Assembly: GCF_900637975.1 (NCBI RefSeq)
Contig: NZ_LR134477.1
Span: forward strand, 1,674,001-1,738,000
Source of the DNA: Actinomyces viscosus
GTDB lineage: Bacteria; Actinomycetota; Actinomycetes; Actinomycetales; Actinomycetaceae
Direction: 5' to 3'
Length of the DNA stretch: 64,000 bases
Positions 31,405 to 42,232 of this stretch are shown here, piece by piece. The stretch's first letter is position 1; each line of letters opens with the position of its first letter. The notes under the pieces are model-generated. The model was not told the origin of the DNA, searched no databases, and saw only the letters and a program-made list of their open reading frames with translations. Both the position numbers and the translations under genes were made by a program.

Positions 31405-33504
31405 TCAGTACCGGTGCCTCCCGGACCCGGGTGGTACCGACGGAGGATCCTCATGGCCTCGGTCGTCTCGCCGACCACGGTGTCGGTCATCGCCTCGTGC
31501 GGCGCCTTGACCGGCATCCAGGAGACGGCCCGGACCGCGATCCACTCCAGGATCCGGCGGCCCTGACCCCGCGCCCGCACCCGCGCCCGCACCTGAGCCC
31601 GCGCCCTGCCACGGCGTCGCCCCCGGCCAGCGCGCCGGGCCCGGGGGCGGGGGCGGCGCCTGCGTCGAGGGCGAGGGCCACGTCGACGGTGGTGCGGGCC
31701 GCTGAGACGGCTGCTGGGACGGCTGCGGGACATGCGCTCCGCCCCGAGCCGTCCCCGGAGCCGCCCCCTGGGTTCCGTCCGCCTGGGAGCTGTCGCCGCG
31801 CCGGCCTCGCCCGTCCTTGCCGCGCGCGGCGGAGCGGCGCCTTCTGCCTGTGGCCCCGGCCTTGTCGGCCGAGTCGTGCGCCCGGTGGTGCTTCTTACGA
31901 CGCCGCAGCAGCGACCGGCGCGAGGAGCGGCCCTTGCGTGCTCCGCTCGCCTGAGGGTCGATCCGATCGACCAGTGCGCTCAGCGCCTTCCCCAGCGGGC
32001 TGCCGGGTGAGCCCTCCAGGACGCTGCGCCCCTGGAGGAGGCAGGTGTCGGCCGTCGCCGCGTCGTCGGGCAGCAGCACGATGTCCTCCAGGCCGCCGAA
32101 ACGGGCCAGGGCCTCCCGCAGCGCCTGCTGGGGCGAGGGCCCGGCGGCCGAGGCCCGCACCCGGTTGACGACGACCTCGACCCGCCCGGTGGGAGTCACG
32201 GAGGAGCCCACCTCGTCCAGGAGCTGGAGCAGCCGGCGCACCCCGACCGGGTCAGCCCCGCCCACCATCAGGACGACGTCGGCTCTCGACACCAGGTCGG
32301 CGGTCACCGCCCCGCGTCCGGGCTCGAGCGTGAAGTCGTCGACATCGTCGTCGATGACGCCGCCGGCGACGTCGACGACGGTCCAGGCCGCGGCCTGACG
32401 GCACTGGAGCCAGACCTCGGTCATGGAGGCCGGCGGCAGCTCGCGCCAGCGCCCGGCCCGCCCCAGGCCTCCCAGCAGGGACACGCCGGCGCCCACCGGG
32501 GCCAGGACCCGTTGGAAGCTCTCGGCGTCGAGCCGGCCGTGAGTGGCCAGGCGGGCGGCTCCGGCCAGGGCTGAGGAGTCCTCCGGCATGCCGAGGACCT
32601 GGACCAGGCTGGGGGCCTCGACATCGGCGTCCACGAGGATCGCCCCGCCGGAGGGGGCCAGGCCATGGGCGAGGGAGGCGGCCACGGTCGAGCGTCCGGG
32701 GGCGCCATGAGGTCCCCACACCACGACGATCCGTCCGGGTCCGCCGTCGCGGGCCGAGGCCTGGGGTCCCGGACGAGGGGTCGGACGAGCCCCCTCTGCG
32801 GGGCTCGGGTCGGCGACGACGGCGTGCGGCCGTGCCGGCGGTATCGACGGCGCCACCGACGGCGGTGTCGACGGTGGTGTCGACGGTGGTGTCGCGGGGA
32901 CCGCGGGTCCGGGTTGCGCGGCCGGCTCCCCGTCTCGGTCCGGTCCGGGAGAAAGTCGCCACAGGTCCTCCAGCCAGGCGGTCTCCTGAGCGGCGCCGGG
33001 CGATGCAGTGGATGCCGGTGACGCGGGTGTGGCGGCACTCAGCCAGTCGTCGCTCGTCGGCGGCGGGCCAGCTGCCGCACCGGACGGTGTCCCGGAGGCG
33101 GTGGAGGAGCCAGGGGATGAACCGGGGGTGGGCGCGCTGGGACCGGTCGAGCCGCGCCGCACGAGGTCCTGCAGCACGGAGCGGACGCGCCCGGGGGCGG
33201 CGTCACGGCGCAGGACCGGCCATCCCGCGCTGCGCCAGCGCTGCTCCTCATGAGCCTCCACCAGGAGCAGCCCGCTCAGACCGGCGCGTGAGAGCCGGTC
33301 CAGGACGGTGCGGTCGATCTCGTCGAACCCGGTGTCCATCAGGGCGAAGGACGCCAGCCCGGCCATGCCCGCCGAGAGCAGCTCAGGCAGGTCGGCGCAC
33401 CTGCGCACCACGCACAGTCCGCTTCCCGCCTGGCTCAGCGCACGCAGGATGTCGGCGTCGTCACCACTGAGGGCCAGGAGGATCCCGGCGCCCGGGGTGC
33501 TCAC
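31405..33504 (-). CDS. CpaE/ParA-like ATPase, C-terminus probably frameshifted
   Basis: 699 residues as read. Residues 1-120 resemble a degenerate receiver domain, followed by a Pro/Ser-rich linker. The MinD/ParA-type ATPase starts at RIVVVWGPHGAPGRST (about 262-277), with Arg where the P-loop Lys is usual, then ILVDADVEAPSLVQ and WTVVDVAGGVIDDD. Similar proteins are CpaE of Flp/Tad pili and the actinobacterial Ssd septum-site protein, several of which also lack the Lys. A basic, Pro-rich tail follows. After about residue 650 the codon pattern moves to another frame, where GRRILEWIAVRAVSWMPVKA and the sequence after it have strong GC3 bias, so the true C-terminus probably needs one base fewer near 31567-31570. 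The start overlaps the SAF gene stop by 4 bp. Confidence 0.7.
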   Translation of the reverse strand: MSTPGAGILLALSGDDADILRALSQAGSGLCVVRRCADLPELLSAGMAGLASFALMDTGFDEIDRTVLDRLSRAGLSGLLLVEAHEEQRWRSAGWPVLRRDAAPGRVRSVLQDLVRRGSTGPSAPTPGSSPGSSTASGTPSGAAAGPPPTSDDWLSAATPASPASTASPGAAQETAWLEDLWRLSPGPDRDGEPAAQPGPAVPATPPSTPPSTPPSVAPSIPPARPHAVVADPSPAEGARPTPRPGPQASARDGGPGRIVVVWGPHGAPGRSTVAASLAHGLAPSGGAILVDADVEAPSLVQVLGMPEDSSALAGAARLATHGRLDAESFQRVLAPVGAGVSLLGGLGRAGRWRELPPASMTEVWLQCRQAAAWTVVDVAGGVIDDDVDDFTLEPGRGAVTADLVSRADVVLMVGGADPVGVRRLLQLLDEVGSSVTPTGRVEVVVNRVRASAAGPSPQQALREALARFGGLEDIVLLPDDAATADTCLLQGRSVLEGSPGSPLGKALSALVDRIDPQASGARKGRSSRRSLLRRRKKHHRAHDSADKAGATGRRRRSAARGKDGRGRRGDSSQADGTQGAAPGTARGGAHVPQPSQQPSQRPAPPSTWPSPSTQAPPPPPGPARWPGATPWQGAGSGAGAGAGAGSGPPDPGVDRGPGRLLDAGQGAARGDDRHRGRRDDRGHEDPPSVPPGSGRHRY
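31564..31620 (-). repeat. GC-rich simple repeat with putative frameshift run
   Basis: 12-bp GCGCCCGCACCC-type units plus a run of four C (31567-31570). The coding frame of the ATPase appears to switch here, as if one base had been gained. Confidence 0.5.
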
Positions 33505-34235
33505 GAGGACTTCTCCGCAGGCGCCTCCTGGCCGGTGGGAACCAGGACCAGCGCCCCCTCCTGCCCGACGGCGCTGAGGACGGCGGCGAGGGAGCCCTCG
33601 GGAACCTTGACCTCCACCCCGGTGCTCGGCGAGGAGATGAGTTCCTTGCTGGCCTCGCCGACCGAGGCGATGACCAGTCCTGTGGCCACTCGGCGGGCGC
33701 CGCCCTCACCGGCCTGCCCGTCCTGATCGGGCTGCCCGGTTGCGGGCGCCTGGGCGGCGGGCCTGCCGGCGACGGAGTCCTTGGGCACGATCCACAGGTC
33801 GACGTAGTCGCCGACCTTCGTCGAGGCCGGCAGGTTGGAGGCGACGTTGAGGACCACCGGCCGCAGCTCCTGCTCCCGGCTGCTGTCCACGGCCACCGCC
33901 GCCAGCAGCTCACCCTTGCTCATGGAGCGGGTGGCCACCGCCCCCTCGGGCAGGTGCCCGACCTCGATATAGGCGTCGGTGCCGGGATGGGCCTCGACCG
34001 TCGTGAGGACGCCGTCAGCGGTCAGGTCGGTTCCGGGGGCGACGTCCTGGGAGAGCACGTAGACCCGCGTGGTGTCTGCGGCGGCGTCGACGGCCCAGGC
34101 CCCCAGGGCCACGGCCGCTGCGACCAGGACTACTCCCCCGGCCATTCGCGGATCCCTCCAGGCGGGGCGGCGCCATCGGCCGCTGCGGGGGCGCTCGGGT
34201 ACTGCTCGGGAGTGCGCACGGGGAGATGACGTCAC
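33501..34235 (-). CDS. SAF-domain membrane-anchored protein (CpaB-like)
   Basis: 244 residues from the GTG at 34235, chosen for its AGGAGG site 6 nt upstream; the open frame extends to 34298. A single N-terminal membrane helix (about 33-50) is followed by a SAF domain (TRVYVLSQDVAPGTDLTADG) and a β-rich region. SAF proteins include CpaB/RcpC of Flp pili and FlgA chaperones. It is coupled to the CpaE-like gene (4-bp overlap), a pairing seen in Tad pilus operons, but no other Tad gene is in the window. It is divergent from the small HTH gene. Confidence 0.75.
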   Translation of the reverse strand: MTSSPRAHSRAVPERPRSGRWRRPAWRDPRMAGGVVLVAAAVALGAWAVDAAADTTRVYVLSQDVAPGTDLTADGVLTTVEAHPGTDAYIEVGHLPEGAVATRSMSKGELLAAVAVDSSREQELRPVVLNVASNLPASTKVGDYVDLWIVPKDSVAGRPAAQAPATGQPDQDGQAGEGGARRVATGLVIASVGEASKELISSPSTGVEVKVPEGSLAAVLSAVGQEGALVLVPTGQEAPAEKSS

Positions 34236-34290
34236 GGGAATCCTCCTTGATCGCCTGTAATCATCGCCAAGATGAAATGATACCGCAAGG

Positions 34291-34322
34291 TTATCCACAA
34301 CTTTGTTTGAGAATTGTGGAGA
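34291..34322. promoter_or_regulatory. DnaA-box-like palindrome in the SAF/HTH divergent promoter
   Basis: TTATCCACA at 34291-34299 is a perfect DnaA box. CCACAA and TTGTGG form an inverted pair around an AT-rich 14-bp centre, the second half being a degenerate box. It lies between divergent genes in a locally AT-rich stretch. Confidence 0.5.
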
Positions 34323-34348
34323 GGATCGAGCAGTGGGATCATCGTTCT

Positions 34349-34573
34349 ATGAGCACACGATTCCTGACCATCGCCGACGTCGCCGAGCAGCTCCAGCTGT
34401 CAGCCCAGGCCGTGCGCGCCCTCATCCGCACCGGGGACCTTCCGGCCATCCAGGTCGGCGCCCGCAAGCTCTGGCGCATCGAGGACCAGGCGCTCGAGGA
34501 CTACATCCAGCGTCAGCTCGCCTCCACGCGGGCCATGGTGGCCGCGGGCTGGGGCGAGGACGAGGAGGTCTGA
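34349..34573 (+). CDS. Excisionase-family small HTH protein (BldC/MerR-like)
   Basis: 74 residues. It begins MSTRFLTIADVAEQLQLSAQ, and the winged-helix signature VRALIRTGDLPAIQVGARKLWRI follows, typical of the excisionase/BldC family of DNA-binding proteins. GATCAT lies 6 nt before the ATG at 34349, and no Shine-Dalgarno is present, so the message may be leaderless. It may control the divergent SAF-CpaE pair; targets are unknown. Confidence 0.85.
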   Translation: MSTRFLTIADVAEQLQLSAQAVRALIRTGDLPAIQVGARKLWRIEDQALEDYIQRQLASTRAMVAAGWGEDEEV

Positions 34574-34673
34574 GCCACCCGCCTCGGGTCGCCGTCCGTC
34601 TCCCCTACGGCATCCCCCACGGCGCCTTCATCTCCCCCACGACATCTCCGGCATCTCCGCACCGAAGCGGAGG

Positions 34674-35222
34674 TCAGCGGCTGCGCAGCACCTCGATCGC
34701 CGCGGTCATGACACTGACGATCCCCGCACCTCCTGCGCCGGGCGCGCGGCGCGCACGGATCCCGCCCTCAGGGTCGAGGGCGACGTCGACATGGTCCGAG
34801 CCCACCCGAACCAGCTGGCCCACCACCTCGCCGGCCCCCAGGACCAGGCGCACCCGCGCACCGCGCCGAGCGATCTCGCGCAGCAGCGCCCCCAGCGTGG
34901 GACGACGACGGTCGTCCCGGGGCGCGGGACCGGCCAGCACCGTCATCGTCGCCACCGCGGCCAGCGGCACGATCGCCTGCAGCCCCTCCCCCTCGTCGAC
35001 GAGGAGGTAGGCGGGCTCGACCCGGGTCACGAGGCCGTCCACCGGCACACCGCTGCGGGTCCTCAGGTGAATGAGACGTCCCACCGTTCCCCGGAGCCGG
35101 TCGACCACCTCGATCGAGGCGTGCTCGGCCTCGGCGAGCTCGGCGCTCTGCGCCACCAGGTCCGCACGCCGTTCGGCATCGAAGCTGCTCTCCAGGTCGG
35201 CGAGCATCAGGTCCCAGTCCAT
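34674..35222 (-). CDS. Hypothetical protein with two small β-barrel-like repeats
   Basis: 182 residues. After an N-terminal helix (DLESSFDAERRADLVAQS) come two segments of similar pattern, GVPVDGLVTRVEPAYLLVDE and ARVRLVLGAGEVVGQLVRVG, that look like Sm- or SH3-type β strands. No motif identifies a function. It is divergent from the LysM gene. Confidence 0.6.
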   Translation of the reverse strand: MDWDLMLADLESSFDAERRADLVAQSAELAEAEHASIEVVDRLRGTVGRLIHLRTRSGVPVDGLVTRVEPAYLLVDEGEGLQAIVPLAAVATMTVLAGPAPRDDRRRPTLGALLREIARRGARVRLVLGAGEVVGQLVRVGSDHVDVALDPEGGIRARRAPGAGGAGIVSVMTAAIEVLRSR

Positions 35223-35330
35223 ACCCCCACCTCACCACACTCGGCGCACGGCGCAAAGTCTCCCGGTTCCCGAACCCCGCAACGGACCGTTCGGGGAATC
35301 GGCACCATCTCAGACAACACACGTCACCTC

Positions 35331-35380
35331 TTGACATTGTGACACCATAGGAGTACATCTAACATCATCAAACATCATCA
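35331..35380 (+). promoter_or_regulatory. Promoter and tandem 10-mers of the LysM gene
   Basis: TTGACA (35331-35336) is a consensus -35; TACATC (35354-35359, 17-bp spacing) is a plausible -10. Two identical AACATCATCA units (35361-35370, 35371-35380) follow in the leader. Confidence 0.55.
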
Positions 35381-35397
35381 TTGGCGATGGAGATGAC

Positions 35398-36261
35398 ATG
35401 GGTGCACGCCTACGACTCGTGCTGCTGTCCGGGGTGTCCGGCATTCTGCTGGCGCTTCTGGGATACGCGGCCCACAGCTCCACGGCGAGCCTCCTGGAGG
35501 TCAGCCCGCAGTCCTGGGGAATGTCCCACCTGTCCGACGCCGTCGTCGCCGGGACCTGCACGATCGGCGCCCTGGGAGCCTTGTGGCACCTGGTGTCGGC
35601 CGCACTCGCCCTCGTCGCCCTCACCGGCCCCCGCGATCGCGGCCTCTCCCGGGAGGAGGGCGATCCCGGGCTGGCCGACAGGATCCTCGACGCATGGGGA
35701 GCCCCGGCGGTCCGTCGCATCGCGGCCTCAGCGCTCGTCGTCTCCCTGTCCTCGGCCCCGGCCCTGGCGGCCGAGGCGGGTTCCGGCGGGGATGATCTGG
35801 GGTGGAGACCCACGAGCTCGGCGCCCTCCTCACCGTCCCAGCCCCCGTCCCAGACCCCGTCGCCGTCGCCGTCGACGCAGGCCGACCAGTCGACGCCCGG
35901 CTCCGCCGAGGACGCGGCGCCCCCAGCGTCCCAGACCCCGTCGAACGAATCGGGTGAGTCGGCCGGCTCATCGCCGGGCACGCCCGACGAGCCGACCTCC
36001 ACCGCCCCGGACGCCCACGCGCCGTCGGAGCACACGCACACCGTGAGACCCGGGGAAAGCCTGTGGTCGATCACCGCCGACCTTCTGCCCGCCGGGTCCG
36101 GCCCCGCGCAGATCGCACGGACCTGGCCCGTCCTGTATCGCGCCAACACCGATGTCATCGGGCCGAACCCGTCACTGATCCGCCCCGGAACGGTACTGAG
36201 CATCCCGAGCTCGCTGACCGCGCCGACCACGACGACGGGAGGCCAGAACCCGTCACGATGA
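35398..36261 (+). CDS. LysM-domain membrane protein
   Basis: 287 residues. Two or three N-terminal hydrophobic segments (about 7-23, 48-72 and 107-127) precede a long Pro/Ser/Thr linker and one C-terminal LysM domain (HTVRPGESLWSITADLLP to RPGTVLSIPSS, about 214-275), which binds peptidoglycan or chitin-like glycans. It is probably a membrane-anchored, wall-facing protein. Its stop overlaps the next short ORF (ATGA at 36258-36261). Confidence 0.85.
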   Translation: MGARLRLVLLSGVSGILLALLGYAAHSSTASLLEVSPQSWGMSHLSDAVVAGTCTIGALGALWHLVSAALALVALTGPRDRGLSREEGDPGLADRILDAWGAPAVRRIAASALVVSLSSAPALAAEAGSGGDDLGWRPTSSAPSSPSQPPSQTPSPSPSTQADQSTPGSAEDAAPPASQTPSNESGESAGSSPGTPDEPTSTAPDAHAPSEHTHTVRPGESLWSITADLLPAGSGPAQIARTWPVLYRANTDVIGPNPSLIRPGTVLSIPSSLTAPTTTTGGQNPSR

Positions 36262-36398
36262 GCCGCTTTCCCCTGAGACCGGGACCCGAGGCCCTGCCAC
36301 AGCGCTCACCGCTCACCGCACTGGCCCTCACCGCACGACCGTCCACGTTCCCTCCCGTGCCCGCAAGGCACCGACGCACTCCCAGGAGCCCGCCATGA
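36258..36398 (+). CDS. Small 46-residue ORF with ATGA overlaps at both ends
   Basis: It starts at the ATG of ATGA that ends the LysM gene and stops in the TGA of ATGA that starts the Rv3235-like gene. The peptide (MSRFPLRPGPEALPQRSPLT...) is Pro/Arg-rich with no domain. Exact double coupling suggests a real small gene or a translational bridge; it could also be chance in GC-rich DNA. Confidence 0.45.
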   Translation: MSRFPLRPGPEALPQRSPLTALALTARPSTFPPVPARHRRTPRSPP

Positions 36399-36913
36399 CC
36401 GTCACCGCTACGCCGACCCGAGATGCCCGCCCCACTCGCCGCGCGACCGGGCCTCAGCACCGCACCCGCCCCACCCCGACCCACCCGACGCCGACCCGGG
36501 CGGTTCCGTCAAAGCCGTCGAAACCCGTCAACGACTCGGCGGACGCTCAGCATCACGGCTCCCTCAGGACCCGCTCTCTGACCGGCGTCGACGCCTCGCG
36601 CACGGCCGCGGTCGTCGTGGCCGCGGCCAGCGAGGTGCTGGCCGGGCTGCGCCCCGTGGACCACCTGGCCCGGTGGACCAGCCCGTCCCTGTTCGAGGCT
36701 CTCGCCCGCCGGGCGGGCCTGGCCTCCCGGATCCTGGGGCACGAGCCCAGGCCGAGGCGTCCGCGCATCCGCAGCGTGCGCACCGAGCTGACGATGTCGG
36801 GGGCCTGCGAGGCGACCGTCCTCCTGGATGAGGGCAACCGGGTCCGGGCCGCGGCGGCGCGCCTGGAGCTGCTGCGCGAGCGCTGGATCCTCACCGGCCT
36901 GGAGATCGCGTGA
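36395..36913 (+). CDS. Rv3235 family protein
   Basis: 172 residues, ATG behind AGGAG. A basic, Pro/Thr-rich N-terminus precedes the conserved region (AAVVVAAASEVLAGLRPVDH to RWILTGLEIA), typical of the small actinobacterial family near secA named after M. tuberculosis Rv3235. Function unknown. It converges with secA across a hairpin whose stem begins in its stop codon. Confidence 0.75.
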   Translation: MTVTATPTRDARPTRRATGPQHRTRPTPTHPTPTRAVPSKPSKPVNDSADAQHHGSLRTRSLTGVDASRTAAVVVAAASEVLAGLRPVDHLARWTSPSLFEALARRAGLASRILGHEPRPRRPRIRSVRTELTMSGACEATVLLDEGNRVRAAAARLELLRERWILTGLEIA

Positions 36914-36954
36914 TCCCGCCGGATCCTGGCGGTCTACCAGGTCCCGGCGGGATC
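36912..36954. terminator. Bidirectional hairpin between the Rv3235-like gene and secA
   Basis: GATCCCGCCGG pairs perfectly with CCGGCGGGATC, with an inner CCTGG/CCAGG stem. It lies between convergent genes. Confidence 0.7.
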
Positions 36955-36989
36955 CCGACGGCGGTGCGAGCCTCAGCTCTCGCTGGGTC

Positions 36990-39830
<2,841 letters not shown>

Positions 39831-40178
39831 GCTGCATTCTCCCTTGGGACGTCTGTTGCGAAGAGCGGCGATGAGACGAGGCCGAATCAGCTCGGTACTG
39901 ACTCGTTATCAGCTCGTGAGCTCGGCACTGGCACAGGTCTCACCGGCTACCTGCCTCCGTACTCTAATGGACCCGGCTGGGCTGCGGCCCCTCCACCACC
40001 GAGATTCTTCCCACCGAGGACACGGAATCAGCACAAGGCCATCACGAGGTCAGCACGGGGGCAGCACAGTGCCGGCCCGGGGCCACAGGGCCCGGCGACG
40101 ACCGCCCGCCCCGGTCCGTTGTGGGCAGCGAGCACCCCTCGGCAGCGGAGCGGCCGAGGCGGCCCCACAGTGGAGGTC
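39831..40178. other. Intergenic region between secA and comF
   Basis: 348 bp between divergent genes, so it must hold both promoters. AGCTCGGTACTG (39889-39900) recurs as AGCTCGGCACTG (39919-39930), a near-direct repeat. A TAGAGT (39966-39961 on the minus strand) could be a -10 for secA without a clear -35. No RNA or gene is supported. Confidence 0.45.
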
Positions 40179-41207
40179 ATGGAGCACCACCGGCACAGGT
40201 CCGAGAACCCCGCGGCCCTCCGCCTGCCGTTCGGCCCCTCCGCAGGACGCTCCCCGGGAGTACTGCCGGGACTGTCTCTGGGCCTGCCGGTCAGCTGCGC
40301 GGGCTGCGGGTGCTGGGAGACGGCACTGTGCTCCCGGTGCCACGAGCTGCTGGAGGGCGAGCCCTTCCCGGTGGAGCACGCCGACGCCGCCGGGAACCTC
40401 GACGTCCTGGCGCTGGCGACCTACACCGGGCCGGTGCGCACCATGGTCCTGGGGTGGAAGAACGGCTCGCGGGAGGACCTGTCGGAGGTGATGGAGCGGG
40501 CCGGTCGGCACCTGGGGCGTCGGTGGGCGCACGCGCACCCGCCGGAGGGGATCTGGGCCGAGCCACCACGAGACCGCCCCGAGACCTCAACTCCGTCCAG
40601 CGTCGCCACCGCTGTCACCGCCGCTCCCGTTACCCGCGTCAGCTCAAGGACACCGACTCTGCTCGTGGTTCCGGCACCCTCCGGGGTCGCGCGCCGGCTG
40701 CGTGGCCGGCTGGTGGCGGCGCGCCTGGCCGACGTCGTCGCCCGGGGAATCGCCGACCAGTGGGCCCATCGGCAACGAGCAGCCCTCTCGGATCAGCCGG
40801 CCGGCCGTGCGGCCCCGGCTCCGGCGTCTCCTCCGAGGAGGTCGCCCGCGCCGCTCGTCCTGAGCACGGACCTGCTGCGTCGTAGGGGCGGCGGGGCGCA
40901 CCAGGCCGGCCGCTCGTCGCGCCAGCGGCGGGGCAATCGCGCCGTCGCCCCGCGCCTGCTGGCCGCCGTCACCGGGCTGCCGGTCCTGCTGGTCGACGAC
41001 GTCGTCACCACCGGAGCCACGCTGGGAGCCTGCGCCCGGGCGCTGGAGGAGGCCGGGGGCCGGGTCCTGGGCGCGCTGGCGCTGAGCGCCGCCCCACCTC
41101 CGGCGCACGCACGCGTCACGGTTCCGGCCCGTACCCCCGTGGTCCGGGCGGTCCCGGCGGCCGGCGGGGACCGCGCCGCTCACGCCTCGTCCCGTCTCAA
41201 GAATTGA
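40179..41207 (+). CDS. ComF family phosphoribosyltransferase-like protein
   Basis: 342 residues from the ATG at 40179. The N-terminal zinc-finger cysteines (Cys40, Cys43, Cys51, Cys54) and the PRPP-binding motif VLLVDDVVTTGATL (about 269-282) identify ComF. In competent bacteria ComF aids DNA uptake; in many actinobacteria its role is unclear. A Pro/Arg-rich stretch separates the two parts. Much longer open frames overlap it but belong to other frames. Confidence 0.85.
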   Translation: MEHHRHRSENPAALRLPFGPSAGRSPGVLPGLSLGLPVSCAGCGCWETALCSRCHELLEGEPFPVEHADAAGNLDVLALATYTGPVRTMVLGWKNGSREDLSEVMERAGRHLGRRWAHAHPPEGIWAEPPRDRPETSTPSSVATAVTAAPVTRVSSRTPTLLVVPAPSGVARRLRGRLVAARLADVVARGIADQWAHRQRAALSDQPAGRAAPAPASPPRRSPAPLVLSTDLLRRRGGGAHQAGRSSRQRRGNRAVAPRLLAAVTGLPVLLVDDVVTTGATLGACARALEEAGGRVLGALALSAAPPPAHARVTVPARTPVVRAVPAAGGDRAAHASSRLKN

Positions 41208-41498
41208 TCCGGCATCGGGTTTGTCCGCCTGCGGCGATCAGACGGCTCCTCCAGGGCGCGGCACGCACGAAAAGGAGGCATGACCAGTCCCACATGGTGT
41301 ACCTTATGTGGCACAACGCACAGGCGATTCCCGACGTCGACAAGGACAGTCGGCCGGGTCCCCGCCTCGGTGCTTGAGGGTCCTCACGAGGTGACAGGAG
41401 GTGATGACACCAGTCCCGAACCCGCCGTGAGAAGTGGCGGGTACTTGTCGCACACGGTCCGTCAGGGCCGGCCCACGAGCCCAGAAAGAGGTTCCACC

Positions 41499-42149
41499 AT
41501 GGATATCACCGTCGTCGGTCGTAACGCCGAGATCAGCTCTCGCCTGCGCGACTACGTCGAGGACAAGGCCGTCAAGGTTGAGCAGTTCGACCCCCGGGTC
41601 CAGCGCGTCGAGGTGGAGGTCACCCACGAGCGCAACCCGCGCCAGGCCGACACCGCCGAGAGAGTAGAGATCACCGTCGTCTCCAAGGGCCCGATCATTC
41701 GGGCAGAGGCGTCCTCCTCGGACCGCTTCGCCGCTTTTGATATCGCCATGGGAAAGCTGACCGAGCGCCTTCGCCGGGCTCGGGACCGCAAGAAGGACCA
41801 TCACCGTCGTCACACCGTGGCCGCCCCCGACGAGGGCCTCCAGGCGGCACCCGTCCTGGACGAGCCCGTCGTCCCCGAGACCGGTGACGCGCCGATCGAG
41901 GACTCCCCCTCCGCCCCCACCGAGCCCGGTGTCGCGGTCGAGGCCCAGCTCGGCGACTCCCCGGTGATCGTGCGCCAGAAGCTTCATGAGGCCAAGCCGA
42001 TGACCGTTGACGAGGCTCTCTACCAGATGGAGCTCGTGGGGCACCCCTTCTACCTGTTCATCGAGAAGGCCTCCAAACAGCCCTGCGCTGTCTACCACCG
42101 TCACGGCTGGACCTACGGCGTCATCCGCCTGGACGCTCAGGTGCTCTAG
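41499..42149 (+). CDS. hpf: Ribosome hibernation promoting factor, long form
   Basis: 216 residues from the ATG at 41499, behind AGAGG. Residues 1-105 form the S30AE/YfiA domain (MDITVVGRNAEISSRLRDYV, VEVTHERN), and 155-216 the C-terminal dimerisation domain (KPMTVDEALYQMELVGHPFY, then GVIRLD). Long HPF proteins pair 70S ribosomes into inactive 100S dimers in stationary phase. The 291-bp gap before it contains CCACAT/ATGTGG (41290-41311) flanking TACCTT, a possible promoter-operator. Confidence 0.92.
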   Translation: MDITVVGRNAEISSRLRDYVEDKAVKVEQFDPRVQRVEVEVTHERNPRQADTAERVEITVVSKGPIIRAEASSSDRFAAFDIAMGKLTERLRRARDRKKDHHRRHTVAAPDEGLQAAPVLDEPVVPETGDAPIEDSPSAPTEPGVAVEAQLGDSPVIVRQKLHEAKPMTVDEALYQMELVGHPFYLFIEKASKQPCAVYHRHGWTYGVIRLDAQVL

Positions 42150-42175
42150 CCCGACGTCATTCCGGCCCTGATTGA

Positions 42176-42216
42176 TTCCGGGTGCCCACGGTCCCAGCCG
42201 ACCGGGGCACCCGGAA
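42176..42216. terminator. Bidirectional terminator between hpf and lpqB
   Basis: TTCCGGGTGCCC and GGGCACCCGGAA form a perfect 12-bp stem with a 17-nt loop, centred between convergent genes. Confidence 0.75.
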
Positions 42217-42232
42217 CTGCATGACCAAGAGG

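Noticed and set aside
34291..34299. Origin of replication suggested by a DnaA box
   Set aside because: Only one perfect box and one degenerate half are present, and no dnaA, dnaN or gyrB genes are nearby.
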